Shown here piece after piece: positions 12,401 through 27,400 of a DNA stretch of 64,000 nt (positions are counted from its first letter, which is position 1; each line of letters opens with the position of its first letter). Under the pieces are notes generated by a model, which saw only the letters and a program-made list of their open reading frames with translations, was not told the DNA's origin and searched no databases. This DNA is from Cryptomeria japonica. Lineage: Eukaryota; Streptophyta; Pinopsida; Cupressales; Cupressaceae. Position numbers and translations under genes: made by a program. The stretch spans positions 434,158,730 to 434,222,729 of the forward strand of contig NC_081407.1 of assembly GCF_030272615.1 (NCBI RefSeq), read 5' to 3'.

Positions 12401-15400
12401 CGAATAACACCAACAATTGAACAATATTACTCAAAGTAAAAGTTAAGCATCCACATCAAAAGCTCAGGCTAACTTTACATATCGAATGAAAATCATCCAT
12501 CCAACAAAAGTATGAGCAAAAAGTTTCACCAATCTAAACTCTCAAATCCTTCATTCTTCTAACATACATGAAATAAAATCAAAACTATGATGAGGGATAA
12601 GAACCATGCCAACTCCAAAATAAAAGAGGTAATCACCATCAATTCGACCAATGCATTACTTATTACTTTGGCAATTGTATGCAACAATTGCTTGTCTCCA
12701 CATGTTTTGCAACATGCTCCCATGATTTACAAATGAGGGGTGAATTCAATTTATAGGCACCCCAATTACAATTAAATGGCCAGGATTGATTTCTAATCAA
12801 CGGTCGAGATTAAAACAACCTAACCCTAATTAGGGTTTCCTAAAATAGATCAAATATCCGTCAGATGAGAGACAAGTGGCACAAGATGCTATCTTTTAGG
12901 ATTGCACCCCCTTCTTCTGTTGAGAGGTAGTGTGTTCAATGAACTTGGACATGTTGACTTGAATTCTCCAATTTGTGTCGAAAAATTTGTCTGCATGGAA
13001 ATTTGTCTAGAATACTCTTCTTGCCACCAATTTCTGTTGCACGTGGGAGCTTGTCTTTGACTCTCCAAAAGCGAAATCCTTCAAGAAATCTGGAATTTTT
13101 TTCCATACTTTCGCCAAGTTTGAAGACTTACCTTTCTTGATGCCCGGAGACTCTTTCAGGTGCCTTGAATTTGGAGAAGAATTTGATTCATCTCCTCTTT
13201 ATTTTCTTCTTTGATCTTCTTCTTTCTTCCTGTTTCCTGTCCAACATTCAGTCAAAATTTGATTCTTTTGGTTGTGGAAAATTCCACACTTAGCCATTTT
13301 TCATGTATCAAACCTTTATCCACCCGTTCGTTTGATTGACCCTTGATTTCATGTGCTTGTCAAATTTATTTTCCTACTCGATTGCTGGTCTGATTTCATG
13401 TGAATTTGTCAAAATTTGTCTTTCCTCATGGCATGCCAGCTTGATGGTCTTCTTGTCTAATGGATCAAATTTGAGGTCCCTGATCCGACATCTTCACATA
13501 TTTCATTTATGCCTTGGACAAATTCGTGTCTAAGTTTGATCAACCTGCTTGGACAAAGGCTTGAACAATTTTCAGTCCTGTCTTATGTCCTGACTGTGAA
13601 TGTGCCAATTTATTTTTCTCCCTCTTAGGTTGTCTTAAACCAGGAACTTGAATGTGTCTGACATATTAAGGTTTGTGTCTTGGAACAAATTTGTGTAGGT
13701 CTTTATGTCTTGGCATGCTTCATGTCAATTGGCTTTTCCTCGGACTTGGAATATTCTTGGACAATCATCCTTCATTTTTTATGGATTGGAAAAGTTCAGA
13801 CAGTCACATGTCCTCGTCTTTGGCACATTTCGGAAATATAATCAGACAATTTGTCTTGCTCTTTGTCATGTCATCTTGGCAGGCTTCGGAAGTATGATCG
13901 GACAACTTGTCTTTCAGTTTGTCAAGCCATCTTGTTCTTGGGAAGAAAAATTTCATGCTTTGGATTGTTTGGCATGCTCGAAGGCTTTCCTCTTGGCAGG
14001 GCGAAGATCACCTATCCTTGGACAAATTTTTATTTGCTGAAATTTTGTGCTTAGTTTCTTTGGACAAAATCTTTGGACATGTCTTATTCCTCAACAAATT
14101 TTGGATGACTTTCTTCCTTGGATATGAAAGGGCGAACTTTCCACATCTTTGGACAGATTTTGGTTGATGCTTCACTTCAAACTTGGAAGGTTATCACATG
14201 CATATCAGATATAAACAATCTTCCTCTTCCAAGGAGGGTTTGGAAATGATTAAAACTTCCTTGTTGACCATGATAGCAGCAGTTTGACAATGTGAATTTA
14301 GATTACTTTTTTTTTTTGGACAAGGCACAATTTATTCTTCCTCGGGCAAGTCCACTTTCAATTTGCTGTCTTGGACGATCTTGAATGAATTTTATTTTTA
14401 GGCAGATTTGAAAGATTTTATTTTTAGGCAGATTTGAAAGATTTCTGAGAAATCTATGTGCAGATTTGAATTCTTTTCCCAAGGTAGATTCAAGGATGAT
14501 CAATGGTGAACTCAGAATTTTATCAGCAAACCTTGGTGATGGCGAACTTGAACCTTTTGAATGTCCCTTTCAAACCCTTGGACCTGCTTTATTCTTCCTT
14601 TTGGAGATGTTCAAGGTAGAATCTTCTCCTTCAAACTGTTATCAATGGCGAATTTAAGGAGAATATCGAACTTATTTTATCCAAACCCTTGATTTTGCTT
14701 TATTTCTCATCCAAATTCTTCTGAAAATTTGACAATCTAGTTGGATTTTGGAAGTGCCTCCTCTGAAGAATTTGAATTTTTTTCTTCAAACCCTTGAATT
14801 TATTTTATTTCTGCAAAGGTAACCTGATAATATGATCAGATTTTGGCATGAATCTAATAATCTTTATGCTTGAAAGCTGTTCACTTTGATTTCCAAACCT
14901 GTAGACATGGCAGATTTTGAAGTTGGATAATCTGATCATGCATTGAAGCTACTAGCTTCTCTCAACTTTAGCGAAATTTGACAAAGTTTTGATGCTTCCT
15001 TCTTTGATATACAAACTTCTTCTTGGCAAACAAAGTATTAATGAATGGGCACCATGTCTTTATAGCTTAGCAATTTCTAGAAGCTTTGTGTTTTATTCTA
15101 TCTTCAGAAAATTGAAACCCTTTGCCTTCTTCTAGAAGGAAGCTTGGAAGATTCTCAAAAATTAGAAAGTTTTATTGTTTTATCCTCCCTCTAAGAAGTC
15201 GGAATTTATCCTTAGAAGCTTCCATCATGTTTTAGAAAGTTTTATTTGTTTTAAATCTCCTAGAAATTCGAATTTGAGTAAGGCATGCACAATTTTTATT
15301 TTTATTTTTTTTTTAATTCTTGAATGACTTTAATTGCCAAGTCATCTTACTTGCCATTTTTAATTCTCTTGGAATGCCAAGTCATCTTTTATTGCCAACT

Positions 15401-18400
15401 AGGAAATTTATTTATTTTTTTATTCTATGCCATCTTCAAGTGGGCCCTACATTCTTTCTCAAGCTTTGGCAAATTTTGCACATCTTCCTTATGCTATGTT
15501 TTTAAAGTGGACTTGGAAAGAATTTCTTGCTTGTGCCATGTTTTTAAAGTGGACTTGGAAAGAATTTCTAGCTTGTTCCATGTTTTAAAGTGGACTTGGA
15601 AAGAATTTCTAGCTTGGACATGAGGTGCATTTTAAAAATTGTCAAACATTTTTGGTGCATGAATAAGCTTAACCTTAGGCGAGAGTTAAGTAACCCTTGC
15701 CATGAGTTAGTTAACCCTTGGTAGGAGTTTAATATTTGTCGGACAATTTTTCTTGGACAATTTTTAAATTGATCTTGCTCAAATTTCTTCGACATTTTAA
15801 CTAATCGTCTACCATTCTACCCTTGAACCTTGTTGAACTTGTCTGCCATTTTTATTTCTTCAGCTTGGACGAAATTTTCGATGTGCCATTCCACTTGCCT
15901 TCTTTTTACTTGGTCAACAGTGTTCATGCCATATTCATACCTTGCTGGTTCATCTGGACAAAAACCCTAATCTGGATTTCCATTTTGCTTTTGGCACTTG
16001 GAGACCTCATTTTTTAAATCTGAGAAAATGGGTAGGAATAATTTGGCATGGGGATCAAAACCCTAATCTCAGAAAAAAGCAAAATTTTCAAACCCTTGCT
16101 TTTTACACTTAGAAGCAAAAATTTTCAAATCTGAAGACATGGGTAGGATCAAAAGAACCTAAAGAACAAAACCCTAATCTCAAAAAAAAGCAAAATTTTC
16201 AAAGCCCTGCTTTTTACACTTAGAGGCGAGATTTTCAAATTCTGACAAAATGGGTAGTAATAAAATAGCTCAAAGAACAAAACCCAGATGTCAGTTTTAA
16301 AAAAGCAGAAAAAGAAGAAAAAAGCAAGAATTTCTAAAAATAGCAGGTTGTCAGAAATGACTCAAAGCAATTGCGATTTTCGTCCTTCAGACCTTCTGAA
16401 CACTTTGGCAGCATTCAAATTCAATTCTAAGCATAAATTCTCAATCTGGTTTGGGATGAATTCTCAAAAACTCTAACTCCTCATTGTAAAAACACTGGTG
16501 ATTATTAGATGCGACGCCAAAACAGAACCCTAAAAAGCAAAAAAAACAAGGGGGTCCCCATTTGCAATGGGGCGATGTGTGAAATAGGTCACAACACCAC
16601 CCTTTTATCAATACCCTTCCAAAACTATGACCATATCTCATACAATATCATTGATACTATTGTTTATCCCAACAAGGTTCCATTTAATGATTACCATCAA
16701 TCAATAACACTTAACAATGTATAGAAAAACATAACTAAGCTAACAATATAGCAAACCTATTTTGAGGAACTTCTAACAAAGGACATCTATATCTCAACCT
16801 TGCCTTCCCCACTATTATTAATCCTAATTCAATGTGAACATCCCAAAACCCTAACAATTACCTATAAACAATATCATGCAACATTTGGTACCTTGATGAT
16901 AACACCATAAATATATCTAAATTATTTACATCTTATATTTGACATCAACCTTGTATCATAATGCAACCAACATCTTTTGGCAACATTTCATGGGTTGCAG
17001 CCAAAATCACTCTCTATTGTATCACTCTAGTATTTGACAAAAGAGAGTACCACCATCAATTACATGGACTAGACATTGCTAAAACCCATCATTTTATAGC
17101 CACAATGGAACAAAAAGATAGCAAAGGCTACTTGTAATTTGTAAACAAAAGGTTATGCAGTATCTTAGTTAAACAAGAAAAGTTCCAATAGATACCCCAT
17201 TTATAATTAGGAGAAACAATTTCATAGGGGTGGCTCCCTCACTTTCACCAACTTAAATAGTCAACAACAAGATCTTCTTACTCAACTTCAACAAGGAAGA
17301 ATAACACCAATGTCCCTAAATACCATTCCCACTAAACACGTGGGGTATCGTTGAATTGGCCCTTAGTCAAGCATCACTAAAGTTTTGCCAAAAGAAATAT
17401 TCTTAATATTTATTAATTGAAATAGTACAACTACAAACTATAGAATTATATAGGTTTTCAATAAACCATCAGCCAATGATTCTTTTGCATATATTTCATA
17501 TCCCAAAAATTATAAACATTAATACACAAAATATGGAGACAAAGCAATTTTCCTTTCCACTTGGCATTATTGCAAAGGTCGTGCCTTAGGGAGATTATAT
17601 TGATTCCATTTTAGTTTGCTAGGGCAACCGTTAAGGAAAGTATGTATCAATTTCCAAGCTATAACTCAATTTCAACCCAGCTTCATAGTCTAATATACCT
17701 TCAAATTCTATTTTCTAAGTACCACATTATTCTAAATAGCATTAACCCAGTCCAAACCCATTCAACATTAATAGTACTCAGCAGCCAAGAAAAGATGTTT
17801 GCATCTTTACTATCAGAATCTTACATCTTAACAGCATGGGAGTATATCTCATCTCCCTGCTAGGATTGAGCAAAATTGTTGTACTTATAACAAGGACATC
17901 TCCATACTCGTAGCATAAAAACATTGAAACTACACAGTTTCACACATGTCAACTTGCTTGGTGGATTTTCCAGAAAAAAAAAATGTTCTTTTAAGATACT
18001 CTAATCATAAAAATATCACAAATTCCTGTGCAGATCTATCTATTTTCTCCATTTGTTAGCAACAGGTAGAAGAGCTCACAACATTTCACGCTGAGGAAAA
18101 TGATAGATTGACAAAGTCTTGTCCTCAATTTCGGGATCTGTATCTACCTGGAGAAGAATCTGGACTTGATTTTCTGACAGAAAGATGTTTATTATCACAC
18201 CCACCAATCATATAAAGTTTTACAAGAAAATGAATTATTGTGATAAATTGTTTCTTTTTTTGGCATCTATATTTGCCTAAAAAGTATATTGAGACTAGAT
18301 CACCACCAACTTAACTTTCCAACACAGATAAGTTTATTACAAAACTCTAAAATCCTATCCAATTTACCAGAGAAGGAACTTTTAATAACATTTTTTTGTA

Positions 18401-21400
18401 TTATTTTTCTAGTTAAATTGGAACAATGAAAAAGAGAGCAGAAAACTAATAACTCTCCAACACAAACAGGGTAATCATCACATTCCCTAACTATACACAA
18501 ATCTACAATCTGTTGAGATTTTATAAGCAGGGTTTTTATTTTCATAAAGAAGATGACCATACTGCAACTTACCTCGAGGAATGCCAGTGCACAACATCAT
18601 GATGAGAAAGAAGAACGATGAATCCTATACTCACAATGAGAAGGGACAAAATAAATGTCTTGGATGTGACTCTTTTCTCTAAGCACCTATGCGTCCTCCT
18701 ATCTCTTTGCCATGTGTTGTTCTTCTGCTTCCTTTTGCATGAAAAACACTCCCCTCTCCTGCTCAACCCTTACATTCAAACCCCCACCCTATTTGACAAA
18801 AATCTCTAGCCCATTCTGCTTCAGCAGGCATCCATCACCTAGTGCAACCTCCCTTTCCTGATCAAGCATGGAGAAGAAATGCGAAGGTTGTAGAATCTAG
18901 CTTTACACATACCAATTGCATTTACTCAAAAGTTCTGAAAACCTTTTCAACGAATCCATTTTTGTGAATATCCTGTCTACTGGAGCAGTTCTAAAACCCC
19001 ATGCCCTTTTAAACTTCCAGCCATTATCCTTGTCTGCTCCTACCCTCTCACCTTCCTCCACAAACATCTCTTGGTGCTCTAACAAAATTCATCTATCCTT
19101 TATGCTTTGATGGTGTCCACACCTCTCATGAAATTTCTCGCAACCCTGGTCCACAAATCCCTTGGTTGTGAAGAGACATCATACCCTATTAAAGGCATTG
19201 CAGTTGTTTCCTTCCCTTCTCAACAACCTACTGTCCTTCTATGTCGCCCATACACTTACTATTAATTACTTTTTTTCTCTTCACTGACTTAATTGGTTTC
19301 TAATACCTCTTTTGATTATCTATTATATTTCTAACATGTAAGCCCCACATTTACGCTTGCTTGTGCGAAGATGTGACAGGATCATCTAATTCCAAAAGAA
19401 ATAAAAGAAAAGTGATGACTGACACATACGTGAAGAGGAAATAATTTAATCTTTTTTTGCTTAGTACATGTCAGGTTTAGAGCTAACTTGTCTGTCCTTA
19501 TGCAAGTATGGAAGTAAAATTTTGGTTCAACTTCATTTGAAACACAATGAGTTACAATACCACTTCCACCAACCATGTCAAATGTAAAAGTTCTCATTTA
19601 AAGAGATTTTGGCAAGTTGTGGAATAATGGCATCCAAGTCAGCACAGTCAAGAGTTAGATCCCAATTTCTAGTCACCCCCATTGTAATCAAGTTTCTTAT
19701 GTGACGAGATCCCAAATCCAACAACTAGTGGGGGTCTAGGAGTGGAGATCCTAGTAGTGTTGAGAGGCAACACCTCCCACTACTCCTCATGGGAGTTAGG
19801 AGGCAATGCCAGTAGGGTTGAATCTACGGGCAGCACTCCCAATAGGGTCAAGGGGCAAAAGGGCAAAGCCACCACCACCAAGTCCAAATTACGAACTTTG
19901 AAACCACACAAACCTTCATGTTGCATGCCATTTTCACAAGATTAACACTTGAGAACAAAATTAGGTATTTGACACATGTTTATAAAAATGTTTCTAAAAA
20001 ATCTTTTTTTAGTTTATTATTTTGGGCGGCCCTTAGGTCCCCTTGGGTTTGCTTAAATTTACCTCGAGTCTACCTAAGGGTGCCCAAGGCATACTCTAGA
20101 AGAACCCAACCAACACCCAAACCCATACAAGTATGGGAGGGAAGGGTTTTGTCAAACCCTGCAACATACTTAGAGCATAGGAAGCCCACCCATATTTGAT
20201 ACAACTTGAGTAAACGAGAATACCAATTTGGATTTTACTAATATAGAATTATATAGGAAGAGAGCCTTCAAAATTTTCAAAGTTCTAAATACAATCAAAT
20301 TTGTCCATGGTAAGAAATAAGCAATAACTACTCCTAATATTTCCATATAACAACTTGCAAAATTATAGATGAAACTAAGACTTTAAACTTTTCAAAATTA
20401 TACAAATTCTACTTCAATTCAAAGTCCAAAATAATTAATCTATACTTGTATCTTTGCAAGTCAATATTGTTGTAAATTGTAATGTATATTTAGTAATAAT
20501 GCAATGTAATCACTAAGTATAAAGAAAAGGCATTTATTAATGTATATTTTGCAATTAGTTTACATATAAAATTTATGTATTTACTGAACAAACTTACCCT
20601 CACATGATACTAGAACATCCTATAATCTACTAGTTTTTCGTTTGCCACCAATTTCACCAAGCATTAATCTGAAGTTGAGATTCTAGAGGCAATTATCAAC
20701 TTTCTCCTAAGATTGCTTGGCTTGAACCTATCCATAGTTACAAGACTTGGACTCGGCAAGCTGAATTTTGACTCAAACTAAAGCCCAGACTTGGCAAAAA
20801 CTCGGCCAAGACTTGGCAAATTGAAAAACCTAATAAATTCAAAGATTTCTAAGAACTTAAAACTTGTTTCATGAATCCTTTAATAAATAAACCTTAAAGA
20901 CACAATAATCTCATCAAATAGAAGCTACTTTGAAGTGAAACTAAAGGTAGGTTCTCATATTGGATATAATCATCCCAAAGCTTCTCAAAAGTGGTAGGCA
21001 TCTCACAACAGCAAACGGATTGAACAAATGGATCCCAAAATAAGAATTCATTTAGTGCTATGGACAGCAACTCATCATCATTGACCTTTGCCACTATAGC
21101 AACAAGTTGATCCAATGTTTAATGATCTTCATAAGGTAACAGCCATCATGTTTGTATCATTTTTGTATGTGGCACTAAGATTGTTATTTGGCAGTATCTT
21201 CCAAGAAGTATTCATGATAGTGTCTTCTCTGCGATGTGAGGGACCAAATGGTCTTTCACCAAAACTAGGATGATTTTCTTTGTCTTAGCCAACTTTTTGT
21301 TATGCTCGATCAATTGAGCAAGATTGTTATTAGGTGCAATCTTAGCTTCCACAAAAAGTCAATCAACTTTGTACAATAGCATTTGCAATCTACACTTTCA

Positions 21401-24400
21401 AGGTGTAGAATTAGAAGTGCCCTCTAGACTGTCACATTCTCTAAGACTGAAATAAGTAGTGAATCCTTTGACAATTCCCTCTAATGTGTAGTGCTGCACT
21501 CCCTACAAGGACCTAAAAGATTTCAGTCAATGTGCTCTAAAATCATGTTAATTGTCAGACCATGGTAAGTAGATTCTGAATTCAAAAAGGCAATTGTAAC
21601 TGCAAACTTGAGTCCAATAACTCATAAATACACACCACTCGAAATACTAACAAAAACAATAAAAAAAATTGTCATTTACTAAACTGAAACTAAATTACAC
21701 TCAAATGTCATACCTCTTCTGTATTATATACATTTTTGGCTGCTAGGTTATGTGCCTAGGATATATTTTTTAGACTAACAGAATCTTCTAGTTTTTAAAC
21801 ACATCTAACTGAGTTTTTAAAAAAAAATTATTCACCTTTTGTTCAAGTTAAAACAAACCATTTTTAATATTTTTCTTTATTATTTTTTGTTGGGTGCGGC
21901 AGAGTCTGAGGCTCGAGACTCGACGAGTCTGTCGAGTCTAACAGAATCAACCAGACTCGACCGAGTCCAAGTCCAGAGTCTTCAGGACTCTGCAGAGTCG
22001 ACCCGCCTCTGGACTCACAAACTCCTGTATCTATGAACCCATCAACCCTATACATTCCCCTACGACATTATCAAATTTTGTATTGGCTCTCTTGTAGTGA
22101 TAGATGATTAGGTTGTTGACTCTTCAGGCCCAAGCCTTGCTACACACAACATCACTTGTGTTCTATTACGGTTCCTATTTTTGTGTTTGTCAACTTCATG
22201 CTTCCTTGAGGGGTCCTACCTTCACAAACACATTCATCCTGATGATGGATCACAGTGTAGTTAGAAACATCAATGGTATTTTAATATCATGATCACATAT
22301 CTTTTCCAAAATCCTTGTTTCATCAACGTACTCATTTTTGAAGTGTGGCTTGACATATTTAGGATGATAACATAATTGAAGTGTCATGGGTTTGGGAAGT
22401 AAGTCCATCTTGAGCTCAGCTTCAGTCTAGAGACCCAATACTGCTGTATTAGTTGGCAAATCCAAATAGTGGCGTACAATTGGATAGCATGGTCCTAGCG
22501 CTGCCTTGACAGATGATGGATCTTGGCTGTGAATGGCAAATACAGATGGCGAGTGGATCTAGGGCAATGTTAGGCATTAAATGCTCATGCAACCATGCGT
22601 TGTAGTTCTCTTCTGTGGACCTGCTTACTCTTGATATTGTAATTGGAGGGTGTGGTGCTCCTTATTGAGTGATCAGGTGGTCTTCAGCCTGTAACCTGCC
22701 AGCAAACTGTGTTCTTCAAACCCAAGCCCCTGAAAGATAGTAGACCCAATGCAAATGGTTGGAACTTGTATCGTTCCAATATGTTGGTTCTAAATTTCTA
22801 ACACTTAGAAGATGATAGATCTGAATGTAGATGGCTGCACTCTAATTTTGGAGCTGTTGGTAACAATCTGGAACTGTGCTTAGTTGATAACCTAGAGCTG
22901 CACGTTGTTGTTGGTCGTTCCTCCTAATAGTGGTCGCCCTAGAGTGAATAATAGATGTTGATGTAGATTCACTCAGATTCTTCTGTGAATAGCCCTTGAA
23001 TGAGTTTGTTGTAGCTTCTTGTCACCAAAAGCTACACAATGAGCATGATACCTGTTGTTGGAGGGCAACAATTCAACACAGAGTGTAGTGAAATCCCTTT
23101 GCTCAGCATGTGGATTAACGGGGATTGAAATCAATGACTATAGAAGGTAATTGTGAAATTTAGAATCAAAAAATGCTATAAGAAACTGATCTAATGAGGT
23201 AGTGGTTTCCTCCTAACTTCAACTTTATAATAGAGGATTTTGTCCCTATTGAGCAGAAACAATAGTTGCAACAGCAAATTGATATCTAGAAGTGCCCTTC
23301 AAAATTTCAAATGGTACCCAAGCAACTGAAATACCTCACTCCAGATTTAGGTCCCAAGGTCCTAAATTGGGCACTCAGATTTCAATTTGAAATTCGTCCA
23401 AAGCCCTAAATTGAGCATCCAAATTTAAATTTGAAATTCGCCCAAGGTCCTAAATTGGGCACTCAGATTTCAATTTGAAATTCGTCCAAAGCCCTAAATT
23501 GAGCATCCAAATTTAAATTTGAAATTTGCCCAAGGTCCTAAATTGGGCACCCATATTTAAATTTGAAATTAACTCGAGGCCCTAATTGGGTGCCCAAATT
23601 TTAAATTGAAATTACTTTATTTGATTTTACTTTTGATATTTATTATTTTATTCTTTATAGTTTATATTAAATATTTATTAATTAATTAGAATTAAGTGGT
23701 GTTAATAAACACCTTTATTTGAAGGGTTGGGATGCTGGCCTCAATAAGGGAGAGACATGACACATAAAGGCACTCTAAACACTTGGAACTAGAAATATAA
23801 GGAGTATTACAATAGATAGCATAAGGATTGGGCATATTAGATTTAGATGATTCAAGATTGCAATCATCAAGGGGCAATGGTTGCTGACTTTGAGTCATAC
23901 AAATTTGAGACTAAGTATGGTCATAGAAAATATGTTAAGCATCAAAGTTTCAAACATCTATGGCAAGCACAGTTGCATACACATTGCAGATAAAGCAATT
24001 TAACTTGGACTGCAATCTTTGAATACATCCCTTTTATTTTCTTTCATTGTAGAGACAAATTTAGCATAAGCCTTTTAGAGCTCCCCCTGTTGGATTCATG
24101 CAAGATCTACATCCAATACACTTCAGTGGGGAGAGAAACTAGATTCTCTAATTTTTTTAATGCCACTGAACACAAATATTTAATATACTATCATTGGGAC
24201 CCTAAGTTACTAAATCAGCACACATGTATGCCGATTCCGAGTAGGGAACATCCCAGAATTGAATCTTGGGTTGAACCATTTATGGAATCTACTAGGGCAC
24301 GCAATTTTCTCACCCGAAGTGATTCAAAGTTTTGCTTGTCAAATATGGTCAACTCCAAGAACCACATGAAGATTCCAAAACAAATTCCAACCACTTTAAC

Positions 24401-27400
24401 CTACAAATACAATTTTGAAAGGTTCTTTGTTTTTGACTCCCCAAACATTTTTGCGTCATGAGCTAACTACCATTTCTTTCTCAAAGCTCACCATTGGAAT
24501 GCATTTTATGACTCGATATTTTTTTCTTCATTGCATCCTCGCAAATGGAGACAACTCTAGAATTCACTTTGTGGGTGCATAATTCGAAAGAAACAAAACA
24601 ATCCACGAATCAAATCAAAAACTTTAGGCTTAATTTTTCAGTTTTAAATTTATTAGAATTTTATTGAATTTAATATCACTTTTTATTATTTATTAATCTC
24701 ACAATTATTTTACTGAAGCTTATTGTTAATAAACTTAATTTTTTGGTCTATAAAATATTTTTTAAATATATATTAATTAGTATTAAATTAGTTGTTTATT
24801 AAGTTTAATATTATTTAATATTATTATTTCATTGCCATATATATATATATATATGAATTTTTTTATTAATGTCATATCAAATGGTATTTTAATTTATATT
24901 AAAGTATTTTGAAGAATAGTTTTATTAATAGTAACAGTAACACCATATATGTCATAAATATTATATGTTGCTTATAGTTTGATATTTAATTAATACCCGA
25001 GGACGTGTTTCCTACGTAAAATCATGCGTCCCGCAAAACGGAAACATCACGGGGACAGGGGGACAGTAGGGAACATCCCCTCATGTATTAACTATTAAGT
25101 TACATTGTGTAAAAAATTTATGATTTTCAACTCTAATTTGAACTCTCAACTCAACTCAATTGCTATGTATAGTGTATATGATGAATGATTTATCAATGTT
25201 ATCATATGAATATTTGAAATTCTCCTATATATTTTAAATCTTCCCTATTTTTGTAGTCATCCCCTTTGTCCCCAAAAATGGCAAAATAAAATCCATCCTA
25301 GAAACCTGTTTCCCTATCCCCCACATCTCGATAACTCGAGGTAACATAGTTAATTATTAATATTTTATATGTTATAGATATTATATAATCATATATTAGT
25401 ACTGTGCATATAATTATATGTGATTTTTATATGTTTTTTGTACAAACGTACCCAAATGTACCTAGGCCCCCAAAATGATTTGGATGTACCCACATACACG
25501 TACCCAATTTGGCAACTTAGTTGGGACCTTATCAGCCTTCTTTTACCAGCACCAAAATGCCAACAAAGCCTCCAACCCTGTCACCCTAACCAAAGATATG
25601 AACAAGGTATCCTCCTTATCGAAAACTGTACGCCTAGCAACAACTCTATTATTTTGCAAATTGCCTTAGTTTGCCAACTACCAAAGAGGGCATGTAGAAA
25701 AGACTAGTTATCTCCAACTTCCTATTTTTATGGGTAATAACCATTACCAACTCTTGACAAAAGTCGGCCAGTTCCACTTTTTCGTGAAAATTCTCTTTCC
25801 TCAATAGCTCTTCCTGCGAACTAAATCTAAGGTTCCAAAATCCCCTATGCAACCTGTTGCAGGTCCACGCCAAAAGAAAAAGGGTCGTCAATATCCAACA
25901 ACACATAATTAAATATAATTATATTGAATTTAAAAATATTATAAATTAAATATATTTATAATTTAAATTCTAATTCAAATATTTTAAATATAATATATAT
26001 TTAATTTAGGACTTAAGTAGATCATACTAAATTTAAATACATTTAAATATTAAAATATAATCTCCATATTTTAAAATTTCAAATTAAACATTAATAATAA
26101 TTTATAAATGCTAAATATAAGCTTATAATTTAAAATATAAAAATCTTACCAAACAAAAAACTAAGTCCATTATGATATTGCTCTCAAGATTCAACTGTGT
26201 CGTTTTCGAGTCAAACTCATGAATCATGGGTCAATGAGTTTGACTCGAAAACTACACAGTTGAATCCTAATAGCGATAATATAATTTGACTCGCTGTGGA
26301 AAATACATCCTACTTATCAACTAAGTCCATGGGCAGTAAGCTTAATTCAACCCAAAACAATTACTAGCTACCACAAAAGTTGACGCTATAGTAGCATTAC
26401 ACACCAAAAACTTGTGATTCATCTTGAGTAATCTCGAACCACCAAATTTTCCATGTTGTTTCCTCACATTTTCAGATTTTCCATGTCAATACCTCAGCTT
26501 TTCTGAAAGTCATTTCGAAACATTTTAATGAATACCTAACATCATTTTGGCTCACTTTCCACTATAAGGAAAAAATATAGCACAAGAAGACCAAAAATTT
26601 TTAGCTTACAATTTAGACTCTGGCATTTAAAATTTTCTTTTTAAGTTCTACTTTGAGTAGATTTGTTTGAGTTAAAATTTTACACATTAATGAGGGGTTT
26701 TCTTTTAACTTTCAAGTATGGGGCTGCTCCTAAAGGTTGTGCTCCATGAAGGCAATGCTTATCATTTTAGGACCCTCTTTTGGACACACAAGAAATAGGG
26801 ATTCGGGGCCCCACAGGAGTATATAAACATGGTAAGTTGGAATTGCAAAGGTTACCCATGGAGAAGAGGACTAGGGTTGGGGCCCATAGCAGAGGGGGAA
26901 GACATTATTTTTCTTATGAGAACACATGAACATGACAGTTGCAACATTCCAAACATTGAAGTATACATTGAAATATCCGTGTAGAATGAAGAGATGGAAA
27001 TAGGTAAAGGACATGGAGGGATAACGCTCCTAATAACAGAAATGTGGCGTGATATTGTAAAATTGGAGAAAGGGGACCCAAATAAACAGTTTATTTGGCT
27101 GAAAATAACAAACATTGAGGATACAATTTGGATGGCTGCTTGCTATTTTGCCCCAAAAAGCTCAAAATTCTACCAAAAAAAACCATTATGTTGCATTACA
27201 AAAAGATATTTCATCTTATAGCACTTTAGAATAAATTATCTTAATTGGAGATTTCAACGCTATGACAACGAACAACCAATCTATTCAGTTGAGCAGCAGT
27301 GTAGGAGAAGACAACAACCCCTTATGGCTTGGGGAAAATGAGGATCGTCTTTGGAAACGGACTTTCACAGGATGGGAATGGGAGTGTATCACACTTTGGG

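Larger units (their letters stand above)
13201..15800 (+). repeat. Region with dispersed TTGGACA words
   Basis: The word TTGGACA or CTTGGACAAATTT recurs at irregular intervals (for example near 13510, 13548, 13760, 14020, 14060, 14150, 14318 and 15750). There are also repeated ATTTGAA and CCTTGGA words. Several short overlapping frames (for example 13705-14040) show only this word bias. It looks like degraded repeat DNA of one origin; no coding function is supported. Confidence 0.45.

Noticed and set aside
20030..20190. Possible exon in the frame 19918-20199
   Set aside because: Pro-rich text from repeated CCTTGGGT-like words; no splice signals or family resemblance.
24090..24461. 123-codon open frame on the plus strand
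   Set aside because: No recognisable domain, composition like its flanks, no splice or promoter context; a chance frame is likelier.
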